NCBI RefSeq assembly: GCF_024699075.1 | Contig: NZ_JAILQF010000340.1 | Span: 1 to 41,836 of the forward strand | Reading direction: 5' to 3' | Length of the DNA stretch: 41,836 nucleotides | Source: Butyrivibrio sp. | GTDB lineage: Bacteria; Bacillota_A; Clostridia; Lachnospirales; Lachnospiraceae | In this document: in pieces, positions 16,840-24,980 of the stretch | Layout: each line of letters starts with the position of its first letter | Position numbering within the stretch: position 1 is the first letter of the stretch | Notes under the pieces: model-generated | What the model saw: only the letters and a program-made list of their open reading frames with translations | What the model was told of the DNA's origin: nothing | Databases searched by the model: none | Made by a program: the position numbers and the translations under genes

Positions 16840-17733
16840 ATGGCTAAAGCAAAAAAAGAAGCCCCGCCTAAAAAAGGATGTCCTGCCTGGCAGGGAACCT
16901 TTGGCGATCTTATGAATCTGCTTCTGTGTTTCTTCGTGCTTCTTTTCTCGATGTCAACTTTGGATGCAGCAAAGTACGAGGAAGTTGCAGCATCTTTTAG
17001 TGCGGCTTTTGGTCTTTTCTCAGGTGGTCAGAATGCACTTGGTGATGGCGCACTTGTGGGTGATGGCGTATCTCAGCTTAGCTCACTTTCTGCATATACT
17101 ACTTCTATGGGCGCATCTTCTTCGGGAGAGGCTGAAGATATCACAGATTCAACATCAGGAGAGGAGACTTCTGAAGGAGCTTCATCTGATGTATCTGAAG
17201 CAGAAGCAACTCTTGAAGCAGCGCAGCTTGAAGCATCCGAAGAACTTGCCAAAGAGGTCACCGAGGCCCTTCAGGAGGGCATGTCTGAGGAAGAACTTGC
17301 AGAGCTTACAGAAGAGGAAGTTATATCAGATGTAATCCTGAATTATACGAGCCAGTATGTTCAGCTGACTATAAGTGGTTCATTACTATTTGCTTCTGGT
17401 AGTTCGCAGGTTCAGGAAAGTGCTTATCCTGTCCTTAACAAGGTTGGCGCAGTACTTGAAAGCTATGCCGGCGGAACTATTGAAATTGAAGGTCATACAG
17501 ATAACGTGCCGATCAGCAATTCACAGTTTGCTAATAATGATGAGCTTTCAGATGCTCGTGCACTATCTGTTTTCTATTATATTCTTGATGTGACGGATCT
17601 GGATCCTGCTAACATCAAGCACTCAGGAAGAGGAGAATATCAGCCGGTAGCTGATAATACTACAGCTGAAGGCAGAGCTAAGAACAGACGTGTTGAGATA
17701 AGGATCTATAACCCTCTCAGTGCGCAGTACTGA
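16840..17733 (+). CDS. motB: MotB, flagellar stator peptidoglycan anchor
   Basis: MotB anchors the stator to the cell wall. The 297-residue protein has a basic N-terminus, one membrane helix at ~21-40 and the ion-carrying Asp at 23 in GTFGDLMNLLLCFF. An acidic Ser/Glu linker (~85-160) leads to the OmpA-like domain (~185-290) with EGHTDNVPI and AKNRRVEIRI, which bind peptidoglycan. Nothing visible proves proton versus sodium use. The start lies 2 bases after motA; its ribosome site is inside the motA end. Confidence 0.95.
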   Translation: MAKAKKEAPPKKGCPAWQGTFGDLMNLLLCFFVLLFSMSTLDAAKYEEVAASFSAAFGLFSGGQNALGDGALVGDGVSQLSSLSAYTTSMGASSSGEAEDITDSTSGEETSEGASSDVSEAEATLEAAQLEASEELAKEVTEALQEGMSEEELAELTEEEVISDVILNYTSQYVQLTISGSLLFASGSSQVQESAYPVLNKVGAVLESYAGGTIEIEGHTDNVPISNSQFANNDELSDARALSVFYYILDVTDLDPANIKHSGRGEYQPVADNTTAEGRAKNRRVEIRIYNPLSAQY

Positions 17734-17842
17734 TCATAGTATAAGAATAATTTATATTTTATAAATATACAGCATTTGTAGCAGAGACTAAAACGGCTTT
17801 GATGATTTTGATAAAAGCATAAGGCCTACCAGGAGGAAGTTT

Positions 17843-18382
17843 ATGAAAAGGAACATGCTGGCTATTATCATTCTGGCTCTTCTTGTTATCAATACGGTTC
17901 TTACAGGAATAGTAATGCTGTCTGTCATGCAGACCAACCAAAAGACAGCTACCGTAATATCTGATATAGCATCTGCACTTGAACTTGAGGCAGGAGGCGG
18001 TTCGGGTACAAGTTCAGGATTTGCAAGGCAGGCTTCGGATATAACTGCTGCAGAAACTGCCAACTATGAAATAACCGACATTCAGATATCACTTGCCAAG
18101 ACAGAAAGCGGTCAGTCAGCTATTTTGCAGTGCTCACTTAATATTTCAATGGATACTGTAAATTCTGATTATGCAACACTTGGATCAAGTGACAGCTTAT
18201 CAGGTGCTACCTCTAAGATCAAATCAATTGTCAATGAGGTTGTATCTCCTTACAATTACGACAATGTAGCTGAAAATCAGGCAGCTATCGAGAAAGAGAT
18301 CCTCGAAAAGGTTCAGGATTATTTCGGATCTGCTTTTATCTATGACATAAGCTTCAGTTCATTCTTGCCTGTTAAGATGTAA
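17843..18382 (+). CDS. fliL: FliL-family basal body associated protein
   Basis: FliL forms a ring around MotB and supports stator function. This 179-residue protein has an N-terminal membrane helix at ~6-27 and an outer domain at ~70-179 ending in FIYDISFSSFLPVKM, which fits the FliL pattern of a short conserved C-terminal strand. A Gly/Ser linker lies at ~50-57. Similarity is weak in this family; the location between motB and fliM is strong support. An AGGAGG site precedes the ATG, and fliM follows after 27 bases. Confidence 0.8.
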   Translation: MKRNMLAIIILALLVINTVLTGIVMLSVMQTNQKTATVISDIASALELEAGGGSGTSSGFARQASDITAAETANYEITDIQISLAKTESGQSAILQCSLNISMDTVNSDYATLGSSDSLSGATSKIKSIVNEVVSPYNYDNVAENQAAIEKEILEKVQDYFGSAFIYDISFSSFLPVKM

Positions 18383-18409
18383 TCAAGGGCCTATGGGAGA
18401 GAAGGAAGT

Positions 18410-19390
18410 ATGAGTGATGTCTTAAGCCAAAATGAGATAGATAACCTACTGGCGGCGCTGTCAACAGGTGAGCTTGATGTCGAAGAGATGTCCAAGGCCG
18501 ATGAGAAAAAGGTCAAGGACTATGATTTCAGACGCCCGGCGAAGTTCTCTAAAGAGCATCTAAGGACACTTGAGATCATATTTGAGCATTATGGCAGACT
18601 TCTTGCTACGACTATGCCCCTTTATCTTAGAAAAAATGTTCAGATCACTGTAGAAAACTCCGAAACAGTTACGTTCTCAGAGTTTTCCAATGCTCTTTCC
18701 AACCCTGTAATACTTGGAATAGTAAACCTCAATCCTCTTCAGGGACAGATAATAGTAGAAGTTCAGTCTAATATTGGCTTTGCTTTTATAGACAGAATGC
18801 TGGGCGGTGAAGGAACAGCTCTTGATAAGCCAAGACCTTTTACCGACATAGAGATGCCTCTTATAGAGAAGATGGTCACAATATGTGTTCAGCAGATGGT
18901 AGAACCTTGGGAAAATGTTGTAAACATTGATCCTATTCTTGACAGAATTGAGACCAATCCTCAGTTTGCCCAGGTCATATCACCTACAGATATGATCGCT
19001 ATCGTCACACTTAATATGAAGATAGGTGATGTAGAAGGACTTATGAACTTCTGTCTTCCATTCTTTACACTCGAAAGTGTAATGGACAGACTCAATACCA
19101 AGTACTGGTTCTCGAGTATGCAAAGGCATAACGAAGAGAACGATTCGGAATTTCTTGAATCTCTTGTCAGGAGGATCGAGGTTCCTGTCAAAGCTGTACT
19201 TGGAAAGTGCCAGGTATCTGTCAGCGATTTCGTACAGCTGCAGCTTGGAGATATTATAAGGCTTGATTCTAAGGTGACACAGGAAATGCATGTATATGTG
19301 GGAGATATTGATAAATTCACAGCGCTTCCTGGAACATCGGATAAGAAGTACGCGGTAAGGGTTACGTCGGTGATAAGAGAGGAGGAATAA
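18410..19390 (+). CDS. fliM: FliM, flagellar motor switch protein
   Basis: FliM is the middle C-ring component that binds phosphorylated CheY. The 326-residue length is typical. The N-terminal CheY-binding peptide is LSQNEIDNLLAAL at ~4-16. The CheC-like middle domain includes the GGEGTALDKPRPFTDIEMPL segment at ~138-157. A C-terminal SpoA/FliN-like domain occupies ~255-325 (VSVSDFVQLQLGDIIRLDSK). fliY starts 3 bases after the stop. Confidence 0.96.
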   Translation: MSDVLSQNEIDNLLAALSTGELDVEEMSKADEKKVKDYDFRRPAKFSKEHLRTLEIIFEHYGRLLATTMPLYLRKNVQITVENSETVTFSEFSNALSNPVILGIVNLNPLQGQIIVEVQSNIGFAFIDRMLGGEGTALDKPRPFTDIEMPLIEKMVTICVQQMVEPWENVVNIDPILDRIETNPQFAQVISPTDMIAIVTLNMKIGDVEGLMNFCLPFFTLESVMDRLNTKYWFSSMQRHNEENDSEFLESLVRRIEVPVKAVLGKCQVSVSDFVQLQLGDIIRLDSKVTQEMHVYVGDIDKFTALPGTSDKKYAVRVTSVIREEE

Positions 19391-19393
19391 AAG

Positions 19394-20602
19394 ATGGACG
19401 GAACACTCTCTCAGGATGAAATTAATGCCCTCCTGGAAGGAATGGATACATCTGGCGGTGCAGATTCCGGCGATTCTGCATCTGGCGGTGGTGGTGCTAT
19501 GAGCAGTGAAATTGATGAATCCCTTCTTACAGATGTTGAGAAAGACGCGGTAGGTGAAGTAGCCAATATCAGTATGGGTTCTTCTGCGACAACTCTTTTC
19601 TCACTCGTAAATCAGAAGGTTAATATCACAACGCCCAGAGTTACGCTTTGTAACTGGGATACCTTGATGGCAGATTACGAAAGACCTTGTGTATTTGTTC
19701 AGATCAAATACACGATAGGTCTTGACGGTAGTAACATCATGATCCTCAAAGAACATGATGTTATGGTCATCACTGATCTTATGATGGGCGGCGATGGTAC
19801 CAATATTCAGGATGGTGAGATAGGAGAACTTCAGCTTTCTGCTATCTCTGAAGCAATGAACCAGATGATGGGTGCTGCTGCGACAGCTCTCTCATCAATG
19901 ATCGATCAAAAAGTTGATATTTCGCCGCCTCAGGCTACGCTCCTTGCGGCTATGGATACTGATCCCGGTGAAATAGCAGAATTTCTTCGCGGAACATTTG
20001 TAAGGATCACATTTAAGATGCAGATTGGTGATCTTGTAGATTCTTCAATCATGCAATTGTATCCTGTTGACTTTGCGAAGAGTTTGTATGATACTTTTAT
20101 TACAAGCACTAAAGAGGATCAACTTCCTCCACCTCAAGAACCTGCTCCTGCACCAGAGCAGCCTGCACCTTCGATGGATGCCGGAATGCCGGCTATGGAC
20201 CAGTCACAGATGCAGCAACAGCCGATGATGCAGCAGCCAATGATGCAGCAACAGCCAATGATGCAGCCGCAGATGATGATGCAGCCGCAGATGATGCCAA
20301 TGCAGAATATGAATGTTCAGCCGGCATCATTCCAGAACTTCAGTCCTGATGGCCAGCTCATAGCAGGTGGAGAGAATATCACACTTATCAAAGATGTTCC
20401 TCTTGAAGTAACTGTAGAGCTTGGGCGTACGCACAAGCCGATTTCCGACATTCTTGATTTTGCACCCGGGACGATCATAGAACTTGATAAGGTAGCAGGT
20501 GAACCTGTAGATGTACTTGTAAATGGCAAGTACGTAGCCAAGGGAGAAGTAGTAGTAATCGACGAAAGTTTTGGTGTCAGAGTAACTGAAATTATTAAGT
20601 AA
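19394..20602 (+). CDS. fliY: FliY, switch protein with CheY-P phosphatase and FliN domains
   Basis: In Firmicutes FliY joins a CheC-like phosphatase to a FliN C-ring domain. This 402-residue protein has a CheY-binding N-terminus (LSQDEINALLEGM). The CheC domain carries both active-site motifs, D51/E55/N58 and S149/E153/N156, so both sites look intact. A Pro-rich then Met/Gln-rich linker occupies ~244-322, followed by the SpoA/FliN domain at ~328-402 (LEVTVELGRTHKPISDIL). The linker has repeated QQPMM-type words. The stop codon overlaps the -35 of a candidate sigma-D promoter. Confidence 0.95.
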   Translation: MDGTLSQDEINALLEGMDTSGGADSGDSASGGGGAMSSEIDESLLTDVEKDAVGEVANISMGSSATTLFSLVNQKVNITTPRVTLCNWDTLMADYERPCVFVQIKYTIGLDGSNIMILKEHDVMVITDLMMGGDGTNIQDGEIGELQLSAISEAMNQMMGAAATALSSMIDQKVDISPPQATLLAAMDTDPGEIAEFLRGTFVRITFKMQIGDLVDSSIMQLYPVDFAKSLYDTFITSTKEDQLPPPQEPAPAPEQPAPSMDAGMPAMDQSQMQQQPMMQQPMMQQQPMMQPQMMMQPQMMPMQNMNVQPASFQNFSPDGQLIAGGENITLIKDVPLEVTVELGRTHKPISDILDFAPGTIIELDKVAGEPVDVLVNGKYVAKGEVVVIDESFGVRVTEIIK

Positions 20603-20627
20603 AGTAATCCGCATATCTGTCCGATAT
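20600..20627 (+). promoter_or_regulatory. candidate sigma-D (sigma-28) promoter before cheY
   Basis: TAAA at 20600-20603 is followed after 16 bases by TCCGATAT at 20620-20627, close to the SigD consensus TAAA-N15-GCCGATAT (11 of 12 positions, one extra spacer base). The TAAA overlaps the fliY stop codon. It is ~80 bases before cheY and would give SigD, encoded downstream, a feed-forward input to cheY and following genes. Confidence 0.5.
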
Positions 20628-20706
20628 ATTTTACGCAGATTGCGATTAGCATTTCATAACTTATTAACAGACAACTAAGATTACGTAAAGAAATGGAGAA
20701 TGAGCG

Positions 20707-21069
20707 ATGGCAAAAAATGTGTTAGTTTGTGATGACGCAGCATTTATGAGAATGATGATCAAGGATATTCTTACGAAAAATGGCTACAATGTCGCAGGCG
20801 AAGCAGAGAATGGAGCAAAAGCCGTAGAAAAATACAACGAGCTTCATCCGGATCTTGTGCTTATGGATATCACTATGCCTGAAATGGATGGAATCCAGGC
20901 TTTAAAGAAAATTAAGGAAGGTGATCCTAAAGCTATAGTTATTATGTGTTCAGCAATGGGTCAGCAGGCCATGGTTGTTGAAGCTATACAGTCAGGCGCT
21001 CGTGACTTTATCGTTAAACCTTTCCAGGCAGACCGTGTTCTCGAGGCTGTAAAGAAGGTTATAGGATAA
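20707..21069 (+). CDS. cheY: CheY, chemotaxis response regulator
   Basis: CheY carries the signal from CheA to the FliM/FliY switch. It is a stand-alone 120-residue receiver domain. Acidic pocket D9/D10, phosphorylated D54 (VLMDITMPEMDG), conserved S82 and K104-P105 are all present. CheA-type phosphodonor and CheC/FliY phosphatases are in the same cluster. The ATG follows GGAG. The gene sits between fliY and fliO, as in B. subtilis. Confidence 0.96.
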   Translation: MAKNVLVCDDAAFMRMMIKDILTKNGYNVAGEAENGAKAVEKYNELHPDLVLMDITMPEMDGIQALKKIKEGDPKAIVIMCSAMGQQAMVVEAIQSGARDFIVKPFQADRVLEAVKKVIG

Positions 21070-21070
21070 T

Positions 21071-21412
21071 TTGGACGTTACAGCGATAGCTCAGTTTTTG
21101 ACTGTGATATTTTTATTCATAGTTATTCTGGCGCTTACATATATCACAACCAGATTTATTGCTGGGTATCAGAAAAACAGTTCTGCTAATACCAACATTG
21201 AATCTGTTGAAGTCATGCGCCTTAGTCAGAGCCAATACGTACAGATAATACGTATTGGCACTAAGTATGTGGCAATAGCTGTGAGCAAGGATTCCGTAGA
21301 AAAGCTCTGTGAGCTTTCATCCGAGGACGTGAAAGCTGTAGCATCTGAGCCTTCTTCAGCGAATTCATTTAAAGATATCATGGATAAAATTAAACAGGGT
21401 TTGCAGCGCTAA
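21071..21412 (+). CDS. fliO: FliO/FliZ, flagellar export gate assembly protein
   Basis: FliO helps assemble the FliP ring. This 113-residue protein has one membrane helix at ~8-30 (FLTVIFLFIVILALTYITTRF), then the short conserved FliO domain (VEVMRLSQSQYVQIIRIGTKYVAIAVS) and a Lys-rich tail. Translation starts at TTG 21071, one base after the cheY stop, with only a weak AGGA site, so it probably depends on cheY translation. The family is poorly conserved; gene order supports the call. Confidence 0.85.
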   Translation: MDVTAIAQFLTVIFLFIVILALTYITTRFIAGYQKNSSANTNIESVEVMRLSQSQYVQIIRIGTKYVAIAVSKDSVEKLCELSSEDVKAVASEPSSANSFKDIMDKIKQGLQR

Positions 21413-21419
21413 CAGAATT

Positions 21420-21439
21420 AAAACCCATAACCGGGTTTT
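21420..21439 (+). other. hairpin between fliO and fliP
   Basis: AAAACCC pairs perfectly with GGGTTTT around a 6-base loop. Only a weak T-rich stretch (GATTTCTT) follows, so it may be an attenuator or mRNA-stabilising stem. It ends 41 bases before the preferred fliP start. Confidence 0.45.
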
Positions 21440-21479
21440 GATTTCTTAATTTAGCCTAATGCGGGGGATCAAGCGGAAT

Positions 21480-22421
21480 ATGAAAAATCCTAAGGGAAAG
21501 GACAGCATACGCCGGTTGCTTCTAAGAGCTGTCATCAGCACTGCGGCATCCGCGGTTATGGTGGCCTTTCTTTCTTTTGCAATTCCTTTGGTATCAACTG
21601 CGACCGAGGCCGGAACAGTTTATGTTGACGACACCACGGATACTGACCCAACTGTAGAACCGGATTACCATCTTACTGGTACGGATGATGAGCGTACCAA
21701 TATTACGGACCCCGGTAGCGCCGAAACGGCAGAAGACCTTTCGGAACTTAATATAGCCAACTATGTTACTGTTACTTATGACAATGGTAATGGTGACATT
21801 AATGGTGCACTGCGTATTTTCATTACACTTACTCTTATAGCGCTTGCACCTTCTATTATCATTATGATGACCTCATTTACGAGGATCATCCTGGTTCTTC
21901 ACTTTACCCGAACAGCACTTAATACTCAGACAGCCCCTCCTAACATGGTAATGATAGGTCTGGCTTTGTTTCTGACCTTTTATATCATGCAGCCCACTAT
22001 ACTTCGTGTATACAACGAGGCTTACGTTCCGTTTAATAACGGCGAGATAACCCAGCAGGAGCTCTTGGACAAGGCAATGGTTCCTATAAGAGAGTTCATG
22101 TATCCTCAGACTCAGCGCAAGGACGTTGTTATGTTCATGGAGATAAGCGGTGATGAGTGGGATGGAACCCTGGATGATATTCCTACAACAGTTCTTGTTC
22201 CTTCATTTATGATAAGTGAACTAAGGACAGGATTCATCATAGGATTCCTTATCTATATTCCGTTTATTGTAATTGATATGGTTGTTGCATCAGTACTTAT
22301 GTCAATGGGTATGATGATGCTGCCGCCTACGACTATATCCATGCCGTTTAAGATTCTTTTATTCGTTCTTGCAGATGGCTGGAATCTTATTATTGGAAGT
22401 CTTGTTAAGACTTTTTATTAG
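21480..22421 (+). CDS. fliP: FliP, flagellar export gate protein
   Basis: FliP forms the core of the FliP-FliQ-FliR export gate in the MS ring. From the ATG at 21480 it has 313 residues; an ATG at 21459 is in frame and cannot be excluded, since the G-rich site lies ~11 bases before 21480. An N-terminal signal-like helix (~18-40) and an acidic stretch (~48-90) precede the gate domain. The FliP signature FTRIILVLHFTRTALNTQTA and PPNMVMIGLALFLTFYIM is clear, followed by further membrane helices near the end. Confidence 0.94.
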   Translation: MKNPKGKDSIRRLLLRAVISTAASAVMVAFLSFAIPLVSTATEAGTVYVDDTTDTDPTVEPDYHLTGTDDERTNITDPGSAETAEDLSELNIANYVTVTYDNGNGDINGALRIFITLTLIALAPSIIIMMTSFTRIILVLHFTRTALNTQTAPPNMVMIGLALFLTFYIMQPTILRVYNEAYVPFNNGEITQQELLDKAMVPIREFMYPQTQRKDVVMFMEISGDEWDGTLDDIPTTVLVPSFMISELRTGFIIGFLIYIPFIVIDMVVASVLMSMGMMMLPPTTISMPFKILLFVLADGWNLIIGSLVKTFY

Positions 22422-22496
22422 CAAATGTATAATAAGTGTTAAATATAAATTTCAGGTGATTTTTAGTAAAAGAAGCTGCGAAAGGAGGTCCTCTTT

Positions 22497-22766
22497 ATGG
22501 ATGCCGGTGTTGTTAATCAGATAATAAGAGATGCACTGTTTCTGGTAATAAAGGTTGGAGGACCTATGCTCCTTGCTTCTCTTGTAATGGGTCTTGTGAT
22601 CTCTATTTTCCAGACTGTCACTTCAATTCAGGAACAGACACTTACCTTTGTACCAAAGCTTTTGGTTGCATTTTTATGTCTTATTCTTCTTGGCAACTAT
22701 ATGGGGACGCAGATTTCTGATTTTATGACTAAGCTCTGGTCGGATTTTTCACTTTATATTCACTGA
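22497..22766 (+). CDS. fliQ: FliQ, flagellar export gate protein
   Basis: FliQ is a small two-helix gate subunit. The 89-residue length is exactly typical. Helices lie at ~13-38 and ~52-72, with the conserved PMLLASLVMGLVISIFQTVT and QEQTLTFVPK motifs. A very strong AAAGGAGG site precedes the ATG, in keeping with FliQ being needed in several copies. It lies between fliP and fliR. Confidence 0.96.
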   Translation: MDAGVVNQIIRDALFLVIKVGGPMLLASLVMGLVISIFQTVTSIQEQTLTFVPKLLVAFLCLILLGNYMGTQISDFMTKLWSDFSLYIH

Positions 22767-22828
22767 TCTGAAGTTTACACCTTGTATCGGGAATATGAAG
22801 GATCAAAAGGGTTCTGAGGGCTAATACA

Positions 22829-23611
22829 ATGATTGATATATCTTTTACCTATGGAGATCTTGAATATTTTCTTCTGATACTGGTGAGAATATCTGCCTTT
22901 GTATTTGTTGCGCCCTTTTTCTCTGTAAAAGGAATCCCGAGAAGGTATAAGGTCGGATTTTCCTTGTTTCTGGCTATGGTAATGTTCGATGTGGCTCCAA
23001 GGGCGGCTCTTTCTTATTCAACTGTATACGGCTATGCGTTCATAGTTTTAAGAGAGCTTGCTACAGGAATCATACTTGGCTTTTCTTCGCTTATCTGCAT
23101 GCAGATCGGAGCTTTTGCAGGTCAGATCATCGATATGATGACAGGTCTTTCCATGGTATCTATCATGGACCCTTCAACTAATATCAATGTAACTATAACG
23201 GGTGCATTATATCAGCAGATGCTTATGGTAATGCTTATTATAAGCGGGATGTACAGATATCTTATCAAAGCCCTGGCAGATTCATTTACTCTTATTCCTG
23301 TAAATGGAGCCATGTTCCAGACACATTTCCTTCTTCAGGCAATGCTTGAATTTATGAAGGACTATATGGTTATAGGATTTAGGATAACACTTCCTGTTTT
23401 TATAGTATCTTTTACCATGAATATTGTTCTTGGTATACTTGCAAAGGTTTCTCCTCAGCTTAATATGTTTGCTGTAGGTATGCAGCTTAAGATACTTGTT
23501 GGACTTGGGATTTTGTTTATTACAAGTTCGCTTATGTCAGTTGCTTCAGAATTTATCTTTGATCAGATGAAAATATTACTCCAGGAGTTTGCGTATGGAA
23601 TTGCGCCTTAG
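22829..23611 (+). CDS. fliR: FliR, flagellar export gate protein
   Basis: FliR completes the export gate with FliP and FliQ and templates the rod. The 260-residue protein is almost all membrane helices. Typical segments are VRISAFVFVAPFFSVKGIPR (~17-36), LRELATGIILGFSSLICMQI (~72-91) and the GLSMVSIMDPSTN loop. The stop codon lies inside the start of flhB (17-base overlap), so the two are probably translationally coupled. Confidence 0.96.
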   Translation: MIDISFTYGDLEYFLLILVRISAFVFVAPFFSVKGIPRRYKVGFSLFLAMVMFDVAPRAALSYSTVYGYAFIVLRELATGIILGFSSLICMQIGAFAGQIIDMMTGLSMVSIMDPSTNINVTITGALYQQMLMVMLIISGMYRYLIKALADSFTLIPVNGAMFQTHFLLQAMLEFMKDYMVIGFRITLPVFIVSFTMNIVLGILAKVSPQLNMFAVGMQLKILVGLGILFITSSLMSVASEFIFDQMKILLQEFAYGIAP

Positions 23612-24713
23612 GTATGATCTTCAGTTCTTCGCCAAGGAAGGCCCTGGCGGTGAGAAGACTGAAGAGGCAACCGGTAAAAGATTAAATGATGCAAGAAAAA
23701 AAGGTCAGGTGGCTAAGAGTCAGGAAATAACTGTGGCTGCGGATCTTTTTGCGTTTTTTATAATCCTTAATGTTTATAAAGAATATCTTGGAGAATATTT
23801 TGTATTTCTTTTTAGAGATACTTATGAGAATATTCCGGATACTATAGTCATGGTGGATGGCTATATTCCTTCATCTACTATTTATTCCCTTTTTGTTAAA
23901 ATATTACTTATAGTACTTTTGGCAGTACTGCCATATCTTCTTGCAGGCTTTGCCCTTGCTTTTATCTGTAATATCGCTCAGTTTGGTTTTAAGATAACTA
24001 CTGAACCCATGAAGCCTAAATTCAATAAGCTCAATCCTTTGAGCGGTATTAAGCGTATTTTTTCAGTTCAGTCTCTTTTTAATCTTTTAAAGTCTCTTTT
24101 GAAGATAGGTCTTATTTCTATTGTCGTAGTTATGACGCTTACGGGCAGGCAGGAGTCTCTTTTTCTTTTATATGATATGCCTCTTAAACAGGGGATTGCT
24201 CTTATGGGCGATATTATAATCGATGTCGGGATCAGATGTTCTGCGGTTTATATACTGATAGCGGCAATAGATTTCATATATCAGAAGCATAAGTTTCGTG
24301 AAGACATGAAGATGACTAAGCAGGAAGTTAAAGATGAATATAAGGATACTGAAGGTGATCCTCAGATTAAGTCCAAACAGAAACAGAAGATGAGAGAAGC
24401 TTCCCAGCGCCGTATGATGCAGGAACTTCCTAAAGCGGACGTTGTTATCACAAACCCTACGCACTATGCTGTAGCACTTATCTACAATCAGGACGAGGAT
24501 CCTGCTCCTAAAGTTATAGCCAAGGGTGCTGACTTTATGGCTCAAAGGATTAAGGATGCAGCTAAAGAGAATCATATAGAGATCGTAGAAGATAAGCCTC
24601 TTGCAAGAATGCTTTACGCCAATGTCGAAATTGGTGAATTCATACCTCCTGAGCTTTATAAAGCTGTAGCAGAGGTTCTTGCATATGTATATAAGCTTCA
24701 GGGCAAGATCTGA
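23595..24713 (+). CDS. flhB: FlhB, export gate substrate-specificity switch
   Basis: FlhB controls the change from hook to filament export. The ATG at 23595 is chosen because AGGAG lies seven bases upstream and the N-terminus MELRLRYDLQFFAKEGPGGE fits Firmicute FlhB; the TTG two codons earlier is too close to the site. The protein has 372 residues, four membrane helices in ~30-220, and the self-cleaving NPTH motif at 287-290 (VVITNPTHYAVAL). It overlaps fliR by 17 bases. FliK, its partner in switching, is in the same cluster. Confidence 0.96.
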   Translation: MELRLRYDLQFFAKEGPGGEKTEEATGKRLNDARKKGQVAKSQEITVAADLFAFFIILNVYKEYLGEYFVFLFRDTYENIPDTIVMVDGYIPSSTIYSLFVKILLIVLLAVLPYLLAGFALAFICNIAQFGFKITTEPMKPKFNKLNPLSGIKRIFSVQSLFNLLKSLLKIGLISIVVVMTLTGRQESLFLLYDMPLKQGIALMGDIIIDVGIRCSAVYILIAAIDFIYQKHKFREDMKMTKQEVKDEYKDTEGDPQIKSKQKQKMREASQRRMMQELPKADVVITNPTHYAVALIYNQDEDPAPKVIAKGADFMAQRIKDAAKENHIEIVEDKPLARMLYANVEIGEFIPPELYKAVAEVLAYVYKLQGKI

Positions 24714-24793
24714 TCTATAGAGAGGTTTTGTTTTTTACAGCAGAGGTGTTCGTTATAGGGTCATTTAGTCAAAAATAATCAAAAAACCGACAT

Positions 24794-24839
24794 ATTTTTT
24801 ATAAAAAATGATGAAATTGCGGTATTTTTTTGATAAAAT
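24794..24839 (+). promoter_or_regulatory. AT-rich palindrome and candidate promoter before flhA
   Basis: In the 267-base flhB-flhA spacer, 24794-24809 is a perfect 16-base AT palindrome. Just after it, ATGAAA (24811-24816) lies 17 bases before an extended -10 TGATAAAAT (24831-24839). Together they suggest a sigma-A promoter for flhA onwards. AT-richness makes chance matches likely. Confidence 0.35.
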
Positions 24840-24980
24840 ATCATTAAGGTGTTAGGGTTAGTACATTTTTCGATCATTCTATGATACAAAGAGTAATAAA
24901 ACTTTACGGGTAAACTATACTCTCTTGTAGTAAATATCCGGCTTTGGCCGTTATAGAAGGATTGAGAAAGGGGGATGCTT

